A stretch of DNA of 64,000 nt from Stercorarius parasiticus (taxonomy: Eukaryota > Chordata > Aves > Charadriiformes > Stercorariidae), in assembly GCA_013396915.1 (NCBI GenBank), contig VWZL01000914.1:62001-126000 (forward strand), in the 5' to 3' direction. The position numbers and the translations under genes are program-made. Numbering within the stretch: the first letter of the stretch is position 1; each line of letters opens with the position of its first letter. The notes below the pieces were generated by a model that was given only the letters and a program-made list of their open reading frames with translations, made no database searches and was not told the DNA's origin. This document shows positions 11,584 through 21,620 of the stretch, in pieces.

Positions 11584-11681
11584 AGTGGAGTTCTAACAGT
11601 TAAATTAGGTGGAGACATGGGAACATACGTAATCAATAAGCAAACACCAAACCGTCAAATTTGGCTGTCCTCACCCACTAG
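11584..11681 (+). CDS. FXN: Frataxin exon 4
   Basis: Encodes [20 protein letters not shown] then [12 protein letters not shown], the central beta-sheet of frataxin. It contains the conserved N-K-Q-T-P-N and Q-I-W-L-S-S-P motifs. The Trp corresponds to human W155, which contacts ISCU and is needed to stimulate cluster assembly. Acceptor GTTTTAAG and donor GTAAGT are canonical. The 98-base length matches human exon 4 as I recall. It enters in phase 0 and ends with AG, completing a Ser codon with the first base of exon 5. Confidence 0.97.
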
Positions 11682-14600
11682 GTAAGTTACGTGTAAGTTA
11701 GTTATGTAATGTCTGCAGACTGGATGGAAATGTACTTCCCCTGTTTTATAGCATGGCACAGACTATGTAATATCCTTTTCAGAAGTAGCCCTTTTACTCA
11801 GTGTATCCTCAAAACATGAGATAATCTAAGTGTTTGATAATAATTTATTACAGAGGTTTAAGGCACAGCGCAGTATACTGACATACCTAAATTAATCCAG
11901 GAAGCGCGTAATACAGACTTTTCATACCCTGTTACGGTCCAAAACCACTGTCTACAGGAATATAGCCTACTCATAACAAAAATAAACAGCCATGATTAAA
12001 AACAAAATAAAACAAAAAACACACCAAAAAAAACCCCACAGCTTCTGTTGGAAAAAGAGTGATGATGATGTTATGATCTAAACCTCTCTTTGTATTTAAA
12101 CAGGGTGGCTCCTTCCCCTTTAAGCTTGTGGGATTTCCTGCCTTATATGTTTATGTGCTCTCCCACTGGTTGTTTTTGTCAAGCATCTGCACTTTATGGG
12201 AACCTTGGCTAGCTATTCCCTCTGCCTTCTCTAATGCTGTGTTTTGAGCCATTCCAGGTTTTCTGGTTGGCTTCAGCAGGGAGGGCAGCCAGATATGTGG
12301 GAAGATGCCATAGCTGTCTCCCCCCAAAACTTGTATTCTCTGACACTATCTGGGGAAAGAACTGCGGGAGTTGGTCAGTGTTACTGGTGAAGGAATCAAC
12401 TAGCTGGAAAGTATGAGCACTCCCACTGGCTGCGCCAGGCATACCTCTTAAGTGTTGCTCAGAAAGAATGTATTGATTGGAGACCCGGGAATGGTTTTGC
12501 AGTAGCAGAATTCTGTAGCAGGGTTTGTGGTGGGGTAAAAAAAAAGCACAATGGAATTTAGATTTTAAGAGAAACAATTTTAAAAAACATAAAATCTACC
12601 TAAAGAAAATTCTGACTTTGCTTTACTGTACTTATGTACTGGCTGGTGCACAGCACACTAGGTTAGTAATTTTTTTCCTACTAACTCCTATCCCAGAATC
12701 CTTTTATTAATTAATTTACTTAACAGGTACATGACTTGCTAAGGCACAGGCCTAGCAAGCTAACACACCTTTTTATTTAGACAGATGCAAGCTGTGTGTC
12801 AGAATTTATTCATTCCATATATTTTGCAACAAGCATAACTTCCAAACCTTGATTCTGCTTAAGGTGACTTTAAGATTTTTGTGTCACTGACACAAAGGTT
12901 TCATCTATTTATGAAAACCAAAATTCAGAGAATTCCTATCTGTTTGGAACCAACTGTAGTTGAGCTAAGATATACATGCTCCAGAGTAAGCAATTTGTGG
13001 GAAAATGTTGAACTTCTCTTTTTTTTTTTGATTGCTCCAGTAGTGAATTAAAAATACACAAGGAAAGAGATAAACTTGAAAAGTCTCTGATGGTGTTTTT
13101 CATCATCTGTGATGAAAAATGATTCACCTACAAACAATAAGTTTTGTGCTTCCTGAACTGGTATTATGGTAAACATTATCATATTTCCTGAAATACGATG
13201 CTGCATGTTCACTTACGAAAGCAACTCCAGCAAATACTATACGATCTGGAGTGATGTACTTCTTAAGTGCGGTATACTAGGAGGTGAAAGAAGCGAATGT
13301 TACTGCCAGCGATTACTTGCATTGAATGTTATATTTGGGAAATTAGTACAGTAAATGTAGAATCTTCAGTCTTTAGGAACGTATCCTGAGGGGTATTCTT
13401 AGGACGTGAGAGAGAGACATTTTCTTGAATTTTTTTGACCTTCTGTTTACCACATGCATCTACACACCGAAGTGAACTTAAGCTTGTATTTGTAAAGCTT
13501 TACTTAGTTGACAATTTAAAAAAAGGGAGTGAAGGGGTGGGTGCAATCCACCAGCGGTGCAATTGCAGTAATTTCATGTAGCCCCTTTGACCGAAAAGAC
13601 TTTTCAACCTTACACAGCATCTCTTAATAATACCTTAATGTGACCTTTTAATTCTCTCTTGCTGTTTAAAAATTTATTTAGACTTTCCATGAGAAATACA
13701 TTTAGTTTGTATTTAACTTTGTAGTTCTTTTATAGAATTCACAAGATCCTTGCTTAAATTATTAATTTAAATGAAAAAAATCACATTTGTACAGCATTTT
13801 GGAGATTCAGAGAACTATGGAGGTGTTTCATATGCTAAACGTGTCACTGATACTACATCAGATTTAAAAACAGCTCAAGTAACTTACACATTTCTTTGTC
13901 TTTGTTGATTAAACGGCCCGTCTTAGCACGATTTTCATGAATGACTGCATCCCATTCTGCCGTTCTCTTGGTGCAGGACACTATAAAAATACACTTGCGC
14001 TGCAAAGAGAAGGGAGTGAGAAATGCATAGTAAAGTAACTGGAGCATGTAATCTCGTCCAAATAGTTATCAGTTCATGTACAGCCAGTGATATTTCAGTG
14101 GAAGTGACTTTGATTTGTGTTTGCATTTTTGACTTCTCGTAGTTTGCTTGGTGGTTGGAAAGTTCTTCACTTGAACGTTGTGAGTAATTCAGGATACTCA
14201 AGGTTCAGATTAGTTTTTATGTTTGTAGAGAACCTGAAAATTGTGCTTGTGTATGAAAAGGACAATCTGTTTTCTAGCAGACCTTGTGCGTTGATTGTCT
14301 GAGTTCCAAAGCATTTTGTCCCCCAAGTTCAAGGATAACACTGATGGCTTGTCTGTTTATCCCAGACAACCATTCCATTCCATTCTCTTTGCTGAGTTTC
14401 TCTAGCTGACATTAGCGGTAGTGAGTGCCTTTCAGTCATTCTCCTGTTTCAGATGTGGAGAATTGGGTGGCTAGAAAGGTCTGGAATAGAACCCAGCTGT
14501 TCAGGTTTCTTTCTTGATACTTAATGTAGGCCTGAAAGATCAAGCCAACAACTGTACAACAGCACAGAGGAAAATATCATTTTAAATAGAAATCTCCCAC

Positions 14601-15093
14601 ATGCCAATGTATTTGCTTTCAGCTGGTAAATACTTCTGTTGCATCTAGAAAGGAAGTGAGAATGATGATCTGCGGTCTGTTGTGCTTAGAATATCTGCAC
14701 ATGCCTGCTGCAAGAACTAATCAATAGCATTAATTCAGCATTATAAAAATATCCCCTGTCACATTTGTGTGCAAGAAAATTACATGGGCGAGGGAAGAAG
14801 AGGGTAAGGGAACAAACTGGGGAAATCAGTGGCAAGAGAAAGAAGGGAAGGAGCTTTTGTCCGCTGGGAGTGACTGATACATCTTGTCACCTTTCAGATA
14901 GATCTGTTGGATGGCTTGGCAGCTCGTGGCAGATCTGGCCTTTTCTGCTTCACTTCCCCAGACTGCCCACCAGTCCTCCTTCACGCTGTCTGTTCTTTTT
15001 CCTAGGTACTCTCTGGGGTACATTATAAATACAGGTTTCCAGCAGCTCCCCATGAATAATCTGTACTTACACAGTGTGTGTTTTGTTTTCTAG
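11682..15093 (+). other. FXN: FXN intron 4
   Basis: About 3.4 kb. The minus-strand candidate exon at 13888-13999 lies inside it. The stretch 12100-12540 is less AT-rich than its surroundings and gives overlapping open frames on both strands, but I recognise no repeat family or protein there. A-rich low complexity at 11995-12040. Nothing else seen. Confidence 0.65.
13888..13999 (-). CDS. Antisense candidate exon E, unrecognised protein
   Basis: A textbook minus-strand exon: pyrimidine tract and acceptor (TCCCTTCTCTTTGCAG), 112 open bases, and a perfect GTAAGT donor. It encodes RKCIFIVSCTKRTAEWDAVI then HENRAKTGRLINKDKEM, entering in phase 0 and leaving in phase 1. That fits the exon at 9465-9823, which supplies the two missing bases. 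Several CpGs (ACG, CGT, CGC) are retained in an AT-rich intron, suggesting selection. Of the other two frames, one stops after five codons and the other after about twenty. It lies in FXN intron 4 on the opposite strand. Confidence 0.7.
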
Positions 15094-15247
15094 TGGACCC
15101 AAGCGTTATGACTGGACTGGACGGAATTGGGTGTATTCTCATGACAGAGTATCCCTTCATGAACTACTATCAAAAGAATTTTCAACAGCATTAAAAACTA
15201 AACTGGATTTGTCCTGCTTAATGTATTCTGGGAAAGAAGATACTTGA
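15094..15247 (+). CDS. FXN: Frataxin exon 5, C-terminus and stop
   Basis: Encodes [20 protein letters not shown] then the C-terminal helix [20 protein letters not shown], with tail [10 protein letters not shown] and stop TGA at 15245-15247. The KRYDWTG and NWVYSHD motifs are near-invariant in frataxins; the Arg in KRYDW corresponds to human R165, a Friedreich ataxia missense position. Acceptor TTTTGTTTTCTAG. The C-terminal tail, important for stability, is of human-like length. No frameshift or premature stop, so the gene appears functional. Confidence 0.97.
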
Positions 15248-15710
15248 TGGTATTCCACCTCATGGAAGTTTAAAGACTTTAACCACAAGCCAAGCCCTTC
15301 CTTGGATTCTGAAGTACCTGAGCTTAATTCTGTTGTCGTTTTTCTTGATTTCACTATGTTGTGCAACAAAAATGAAAATAATATATTTTTCTCTAGTGCT
15401 CAGTCTTTGGGTTTCTGTGTCACTGCTTGAATCTGTGTCCATGTAGTACAGGAAGTCGAGGTTGCCCTTCCTATTACTGCAGTTCTTCCTTTCTTACTGC
15501 AGAAGTCAGTCATGGATTACTACCGTCTGTAGTCTTGTCTGGTTGTAAGGCCTGATCCACCTGGTGACTTCTGACCAGCACACAAATGCTAAGCCTCTTT
15601 TGATGAGACATTCACCCAAACCAAGAAATGCCTGTGAATCGCGCTGACCTAAGTTGTAGTACTGTGAATGCATTGAATTAAAATTTGTGGCTATTGGCAG
15701 GGAATAATGC
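15248..15710 (+). terminator. FXN: FXN 3' UTR with candidate poly(A) signal
   Basis: Non-coding sequence after the FXN stop. The first plausible poly(A) signal is the ATTAAA variant at 15678-15683, followed by GT-rich sequence. A canonical AATAAA occurs only at 16751-16756, giving a possible longer UTR. The choice between them cannot be made from sequence alone. Confidence 0.45.
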
Positions 15711-17576
15711 ATCCCAGTCAAATTGAGCATGTCATAGCAAAATGACTGTGGCAGGTAGAAACTTTTCATTTTGTGAAATGCATGTAATAAGAGATTTTTC
15801 TCTCGGTATTGCAGAACTTGCTCTTTTCTCCGAATTCTAAATTCTAGTTCCTTTCACATTAGGGTTTCTTTTGAGCTAAACTTTAGATTACTTAGAGGTC
15901 TATGTGGCTGTAAGCATCATGTGGAACTGGAATGGCTGGTAGGTGATGTTTAAGCTGTGCAGCAATATCTCTGCAAACACTTCATTCTGTTATCGTGGAT
16001 TTCTCTTTCTGTTCCCTTTCTTCTCCCTTCGAAGAGTAAAAAATACATAATTTATTGACTTTTTTTTTTTAGTTGAGCTAAATTAATATCCTTTAATGGT
16101 AGCAAAAATTTGCACTGATTTTTTTCTGCTGCATTTCTGAAGTAAGTGGGCCTAGATTATTTTTTCACCATGATACAATAAGGTACTGTGCTGATGCAGA
16201 AACTTTTGCCTTTTTGCTTCTTAAAACTGAGTATGGTACTTAGGCTGATGAAGCTGTCTTTCTCAGGCTGTTAAAAAAAGAGAATGAAAGACATTATATA
16301 CGCTGGATCTTAAACCAAAAAGCTTTGAAAGAAATCATGAAGTGCAAGAAGAATGCTCCAACACTTGCACTGTTGTATTATTATCACTGGTGGTTTCTAA
16401 TTGCCTGTAAAATGGAAACACAAAGTTGTTGACTAATTCTTGAGGAAACAGCTGCACCATACTCTTACAAATAGTTTATCAGTGTATGAAAAGATGTTCA
16501 GAGCAAACTGTTTTTCTTTTTGGTTCCTCTGATGCCTGTGGTTAGTTTGGCATGATTCTCTGGCTAGCTAGAATTATTACAGATGTGATTCACTTTGTCA
16601 TTGAAAAACAATAGCTATATAGTATTGTTGCCCAGTATTTGCATTTAAAGTATCAGCAGTGTTACCTGCTATTTCCCACCATTAGAGTAACACTTCCCTG
16701 GAAGCAGCTTTCGGTTAATTGTGCACGCTGTTTGCATGTTTTTCAATCCAAATAAAAAATACGACAATTACTGAAATTTCAGTTCTACTGGATGAGGTAC
16801 ATACAATGAGTACCAACTCTCATGAGTACAAGAGTAAAAAAATGCTCTTTTTTTTTAACAAAAATAGAACATCTTCTTACTGTTTTGAATTTAAAACACT
16901 GAAAATAATTTCCAGCATATGGAAAATGATAGTATTTAGCTCAGTCTCCTAGTGGTTCAAATAGCTATTTAAACACATTTGTATAGATGTTAATGACCTG
17001 ATACATGAATCAAGGATACTTCCCCCTGGTTCTTCCTTTGCCTGATCATGTACAGCTTGTGTAATTATTTTTCTGATTGACTTTTCCGAAAATTATTTTC
17101 TTAGGTAGTGTGCATGCAACATATTCACTAACATGCATCTGATTCATATTTGGAGGTTCACTCTCCATTCCCTTGCACCTCTTGCAAATGTTTATACCAA
17201 GTTGCATGCAGAATTCTTCATTCATTATGTAAAGGTGTGATTTCAGGCTATGATGATAAAGCTAAAGACTACAGACACGCGTGTTGTTTTGAATTCTTTG
17301 TGTTTCTTAAAACATTTACTGTAAAGATTCTGTTAAAAATTTGGCCAATGGGGGTGGATTTTATAAGAGCACTTTAGTTTTCACATTTGACATGCCTTGC
17401 CCTTCATCCATAATGCTACTGCTATTTATGCAAACAATTTCCTGGTTTTAGGCGTCCAAGTTAACAAATGGATTTAATCTTACTGGTGAAGATAAAGAGC
17501 GTCAGCAAGTTAGAATGAGTTTTATCTCAGTGTACAAAATGAATCATAGGACGTGACTCATTTTTTGCTCTAATAC
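15711..17576. other. No feature seen beyond possible long FXN 3' UTR
   Basis: AT-rich sequence with no recognised exon, repeat or RNA gene. It would be intronic to the minus-strand candidate gene. The AATAAA at 16751 is the only notable signal. Confidence 0.5.
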
Positions 17577-17681
17577 GTGCATCGAATTGTAAGTAAGGGC
17601 AAAGACTCCGTCAGCCATCGCACCCAGGACAAGCTCCGATCCTAATGTCAGACTTTGCATATTGCCCCAAAACAAATAACG
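17577..17681 (-). CDS. Antisense candidate exon D, unrecognised protein
   Basis: Minus-strand open segment encoding RYLFWGNMQSLTLGSELVLG then AMADGVFALTYNSMH, 35 codons, phase 0 at both ends, with donor CAC|GTATTA. The residue pattern (turn, strand, turn, strand) is protein-like and CpG-rich against its surroundings. The acceptor is weak (ATGGAAG). A shorter version starting at 17652 would enter in phase 2 and could follow exon B directly if exon C were skipped. A second donor at about 17553 would extend it in frame. The existence of coding sequence is better supported than its exact edges. Confidence 0.5.
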
Positions 17682-18453
17682 CTTCCATGCTATTTTTTAC
17701 TTCTGTAACTTACTTGAATAAGCAGATTGTTCTACGGTTGCACACATGGCATTATGTCAGTAGTTCCTTGCTTCACCTGTGCCAAAAGAAGTAGCTGAAG
17801 GAAAATCCTTTGATACACACTACGCACAGTTAGTATCGATAAGAACCATCACATTACTGGCAGCGTTTTTCCCTCAAGTCAGTCACTCCATCTGCAGTGA
17901 AGGAAAACAGTACTTTTGAAAGACAAGCATTGGCATTTGTGGCTGTACTGGATGCTCAGACGCAGGAGAGAAAATGGGGGGTGTTGGTTTTTTTTAGCTG
18001 CATCAGAGTTTTCACCAATAGCTAATCACTCTTTCTGATGATTGTATTTTTCTGCTTCTGGCCTACAGTCTGAAAGCCCTAGCATGTCTAACCTTCCTAA
18101 AATTCATTGTTTCCTGTGTGCCAGCAAGTTCTTTGGAAGCCTTGATTGATTCATGTAGTCAAGCTGAACTTACAGCGGTCTGTATTGGTCGCAAAACACT
18201 ACCTTTGTTTGACAGGAGTTGTGTGCCTAAGTGCTTGTCTGGTGGTTGTTTGTTCATTTTTCTTTCCATTTGTGATAATTTTTAAGAAACATTACCTCTT
18301 CCCTGCAAAACTGTTCCATGTGATAAAATCATCCCGCTTCCTTAAAATTCCCAAAGTTCTTTAGCAGTAAATGGGATAAAGACCTGTCCTGAAGAGGTGC
18401 TAGCAGAATAAGGGATCAGGGATTCGCCCGGAGGTTTGTTTGATTACTTTTAC

Positions 18454-18541
18454 CTTCTGGTTAACGGACCCGGTGATTGTGCTAACCAGCTCTGGAATGT
18501 GTGGGAGTCCTGGGAAGGAAGGCGGAGGCTTGCCGGAATAC
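18454..18541 (-). CDS. Antisense candidate exon C, unrecognised protein
   Basis: A good minus-strand exon: acceptor TTTTGAATGTTCTTCCAG, 88 bases, and donor AAG|GTAAAA. Entered with one base completing an Arg codon from exon B, it encodes YSGKPPPSFPGLPHIPELVS then TITGSVNQK and leaves in phase 0. The Pro-rich first half looks like an exposed linker. Frame 0 has a stop; a third frame is open but does not fit exon B. It lies in a GC-richer patch (18.4-18.95 kb). Confidence 0.55.
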
Positions 18542-18960
18542 CTGGAAGAACATTCAAAATAGAAAAGGAAGCATGGGAGGGGCCGCAGCAAAGGCTATCA
18601 GGAAGAGATTAACTTTGCCCAACGGCTGGTGTCGTTGGCAGGGCAAGGAAAGATTAGGGGCAAGCTGCATCATGTTGTGGCCCCTTAGGGCGCGGTTATT
18701 TAAAATTTACTGCACACCACTATTTATAACTAACCAATCAAACGTGTTCCAGTCCATTTTGCTATTGAGATTTTTTTTTCCCAAACTCCTACTTAAGAAA
18801 AAGTTGTTTGGAGTAACATCCCCCTCTGTCCCAAACTGTCGTTTATGTAAATTGTACTGTTGGCAGTCGTAGGACAAAGACAAGATTCATGACCTCTGCC
18901 AAAGATGGCCAGCAGAGGCTGTTTCACTGTGGGTAGAATAAACAGAGCTATGAACAGGCA
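18542..18960. other. GC-richer patch with CCAAT-type motif
   Basis: Less AT-rich than its flanks, with CpGs near 18620 and 18690. An AACCAATCA motif (a CCAAT box in the plus orientation) lies near 18731, next to a TATTTATAA element. This could be an old repeat or LTR remnant, or a regulatory element. I recognise no family, and the plus-strand open frame here is not protein-like. Confidence 0.3.
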
Positions 18961-19430
18961 AGAAAGTTTTTTTTTTAAAAGTTATTAATTACACACTTTC
19001 TGGAGTTCAGGTTAAGGAAAGACAGGCAAGTTTAGATAAGGAAACAATGGATGTTTAAAACAAGCCATTATAATGTCGTTACTGCCCTCTCCAATTTGCT
19101 GAATTGTTTTAAAAGTTGTTTGTGTCTTGGTAATTATGCTAAGTGCTCACTATTACAATGACTAATTTTGTAAGCATTGTTAGTTTCCAGATGTAGGCTC
19201 TTCTGCTAGCCATCGATGTTCTCTACTGTTCTACTAAAAAAAATGAGGAATACATTAAATATGTCAATAGTATTACTCCTGTTCACAGCATTTTAGCATC
19301 TGAAGGCCACTTTTACAAAAGTAGCTTCAGAAAAAGAAGAACATTTACAGAACTAACAGATGAAGTTTTTAAACATTCATTAAGGAAACAGACACCCAGC
19401 ACAGTGTAAACCAAATAATCTGACACATAC

Positions 19431-19521
19431 CTGGAAGTAAGACTAAATTTCCACTCCTTGTGCCTTGCTTCTGCCTGAATGCAATATTGTATCACGTACT
19501 GATCGCTGAGCCCGTCTATAG
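19431..19521 (-). CDS. Antisense candidate exon B, unrecognised protein
   Basis: Minus-strand exon of 91 bases between acceptor ACGTTTTCTGTCAG and donor CAG|GTATGT, both good. Two bases complete a codon from an upstream exon, then it reads IDGLSDQYVIQYCIQAEARH and KEWKFSLTS, leaving in phase 2. The sequence is strongly protein-like, with a dense mix of charged and aromatic residues. Its exit phase fits exon C at 18454-18541. No family recognised. Confidence 0.65.
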
Positions 19522-19661
19522 CTGACAGAAAACGTCAAGTTACTGAATCAGTCCTCCTTTTTTTTTTTCCCCTCGGTTTTTGCTGTTTGGGACTTTCAGG
19601 CTGCCACAGTCACTCGAAAACTATGGTGTGCACATGCGTGTTAATTATTAACTATAGCTAC

Positions 19662-19828
19662 AAGCAGGTTTTTTCAGTACAACGTCTGAATGCAGTTTCG
19701 TATTTGCTGTCAATAAAAAAGGCTCTTTCGGTGCCTCCTTCCAAAGTCCAGCACCTTCATGAAGAACACTGTTTGCCTTCGTTATCTTAATTTCGGTATG
19801 AGGCATACTGCACAAACACCATCTGCAC
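19662..19828 (-). CDS. Antisense candidate exon A, tentative
   Basis: Minus-strand segment of 167 bases after a strong acceptor (TTTCTTCCTTCGTCAG). Read with one leading base it is open, giving CRWCLCSMPHTEIKITKANS then VLHEGAGLWKEAPKEPFLLT. Its only in-phase distal donor, T|GTAGCT, is weak; GAAG|GTGCTG is an alternative in the same phase. Either leaves phase 1, as exon B requires. An internal ATG (CSM-P) could be the start codon, otherwise an upstream exon ending in phase 2 is needed. I did not find one before the CpG island, so this is less certain than exons B-G. Confidence 0.35.
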
Positions 19829-20215
19829 CTGACGAAGGAAGAAACCAATCTGAATTAGGCGTCCTGTGGGAATCCAGAGTATTTAGCGTCTGTTGAAAAA
19901 AAAAAAAATCATCTGCCCTTTCTCACCGTCAGCAAACAACAAACCAGAAAACTTGTAAGTAGATACTGTTTCACAGGCCTGACACCGGGGAAGTTTAGTG
20001 CTTAATTTTGGAGGGGTTTGGATGGGGTTTAACCGCCCGGAGAGAGCAGATAAGGAATTCTTGGTGACATACAGCGCTTTACAGCGCAGGAGAAATACGA
20101 CTCTAAAGAATCCCGTCGGGGCTGTTTGGCCTTGCCTGTCTCATTTCGGCTGCAGGACGTAAGCGATGCCGGAAAGCCGATACCTGTGGAATGCCAGCCT
20201 GAAGTGGAGATGGTT

Positions 20216-20320
20216 CACGGAACCACAGGACGGCGGGGGCGGCAAGGGACCTCTGGAGACCATCCAGTCCAAACCCCTGCCGCAGCAGGTTCTCTTTGAG
20301 CAAGTCAAGGTTTCGGGAAC
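20216..20320 (-). repeat. CR1 LINE 3' fragment at CpG island edge
   Basis: A plus-strand run reading GAACCACAGGACGG, then AAGGGACCTCTGGAGACCAT and CCAGTCCAAACCCCTGC, is the reverse complement of a CR1 3' end (the typical form is ...GGAAGGGACCTCTGGAGATCATC...). The element is therefore on the minus strand. It is diverged and CpG-enriched, abutting CpG island B. The overlapping minus-strand open frames here come from the repeat. Confidence 0.55.
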
Positions 20321-20368
20321 AGCGTTGGTAGGGCTCTCGCCGAGTGACGCCGCCGGTTGTGGCCTGGG

Positions 20369-20393
20369 NNNNNNNNNNNNNNNNNNNNNNNNN
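20369..20393. other. Assembly gap (25 N)
   Basis: A short run of N inside the GC-rich island; its size may be nominal. A single N also occurs at 21443. Confidence 0.97.
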
Positions 20394-20861
20394 GCCTCGG
20401 GTGTCCCAGCGTGGGGGGGCGGTGGCGCCCAGCTGCCGGCGCACAGCGGTACCGCGGGGAGGGGAGTGGGCTGCAGGCGGCTTCTCCGTGATAAAAAGCA
20501 GGGGGGAAAAAAGAGGATTCTGAGGCGTACGTGGAACACTGCGCCGCGTTTTTCAAAGCTGTTTCAGGGATCTGCCGGCTAGGCAACCTTAGACGGGCAC
20601 CGATCCCGGGTTCACTTGAAGTAAACGGGGAAAAGCCCGCGCAGAGTTGGGGCTGGCTGACAGCACGCACCGAGAGCAGCGGCGGCCACAGGCTCCGACC
20701 CCCCCCGGCCGCGGCCGCCCAGCTGATCCCGCCTCAAGCAATGCCGGGCGGCGAAGGCAGAGCCGGGGCGGGGGGGGGCAGAGCCGGGTTTCCCGCTCCC
20801 GGGAGACGGGACGGGCTGAGAAAAGCCGGGGGCCGAGGCGGCCGGGGCGGCCCCGCCGCGG

Positions 20862-20870
20862 TGACTCAGC
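20862..20870 (+). promoter_or_regulatory. AP-1 / antioxidant-response-like site
   Basis: TGACTCAGC sits in CpG island B. It matches the AP-1 core TGACTCA and the NRF2/MAF pattern TGACnnnGC. Position in a promoter-like island makes function plausible but unproven. Confidence 0.35.
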
Positions 20871-20923
20871 GGCGCGGAGTAACCGGACTGCAACCGGTAT
20901 TTCCTGTTCCCCCGCCCGCCGCC

Positions 20924-20940
20924 GAGTGAGTGAGTGAGTG
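20924..20940 (+). repeat. Short (GAGT)n tetranucleotide run
   Basis: Four tandem GAGT units at the centre of CpG island B, just after the GC-box cluster. Too short for a definite role; possibly polymorphic. Confidence 0.6.
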
Positions 20941-21620
20941 GGGAGCAGGGCGAAGTCACCCCTGAACTTGGGGAGGCGGCAGCAGCCGCTGGTGGAGCCG
21001 CTCCTGTGAAGGGGCGGCGTGTCGGGGGGGAGAGCTCTGCCTGACGCCTGCCCCCTGCCCTCGTCGGCCTTCCCTTCCCCTCCCCTCTCCTCCCCTCCGC
21101 CCCACCTGGGGGCGAGGCCGGCACCTGCGGCGGGAGCCGCCCCCGCCCGCACCCGCAGGAAATTGCCCGACTCGGCGGGGAGCGGACCCGCACTCGGCCT
21201 CGGCCTCGCACTCGGGACTCGCTGCCGCCGTGTCAGCACGCGGCGGGCAGGGCTGAGGGCAGGGCAAGGCGCGCAACCCCAGCGCCGGGCCGCCTTCCCG
21301 CACCTCCGCTGCCGGACGCCGCCGCCGCACCGGGGCTACCTCCGTGAACAGGCAAGTATCCCCGCGGGGGGCGGGCTGGGCTGGCCGCGGCTCCGCGCTT
21401 CCCCGCCGCCCCCCTCCTCTTCCTTGGGCAGGTGCGGCCCCCNGCTGCGCCCCCCCCGCCAGGACCCCCCCGGCCCCGCCACCGCCGCCGCGCACCTGGG
21501 TCGAGCCGGGCTGGGGCCGGGGATCGGCTTTTCCCTAACGGGATTAAGCGGCTCTCGGTGACTTTTTCCGCGCTAAATCCTTGGCGGGAGAGTGCGATAC
21601 TACGTGGGAAGCGGGGGAGA

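Larger units (their letters stand above)
20394..21620. promoter_or_regulatory. CpG island B, candidate bidirectional promoter
   Basis: About 1.2 kb of very CpG-dense sequence with GC boxes, (C)n/(G)n runs and no TATA box. It lies just upstream of the minus-strand candidate gene (exon A at 19.8 kb) and upstream of TJP2 on the plus strand. It could therefore start the antisense gene, a far-upstream TJP2 transcript, or both. The long open frames on both strands reflect the GC content and are not genes. Candidate plus-strand splice donor at 21352: AACAG|GCAAGT, a GC-AG type site. Confidence 0.65.

Noticed and set aside
19950..20010. Additional upstream exon of the antisense gene (YKFSGLLFAD segment)
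   Set aside because: Good splice sites on both sides, but neither open reading phase joins exon A (the required phase has a stop), so it was not included.
20589..21561. Frames of about 180-216 codons in CpG island B, both strands
   Set aside because: Low-complexity Arg/Pro/Gly/Ala composition typical of GC-rich island sequence. Overlapping frames on both strands have equal claim.
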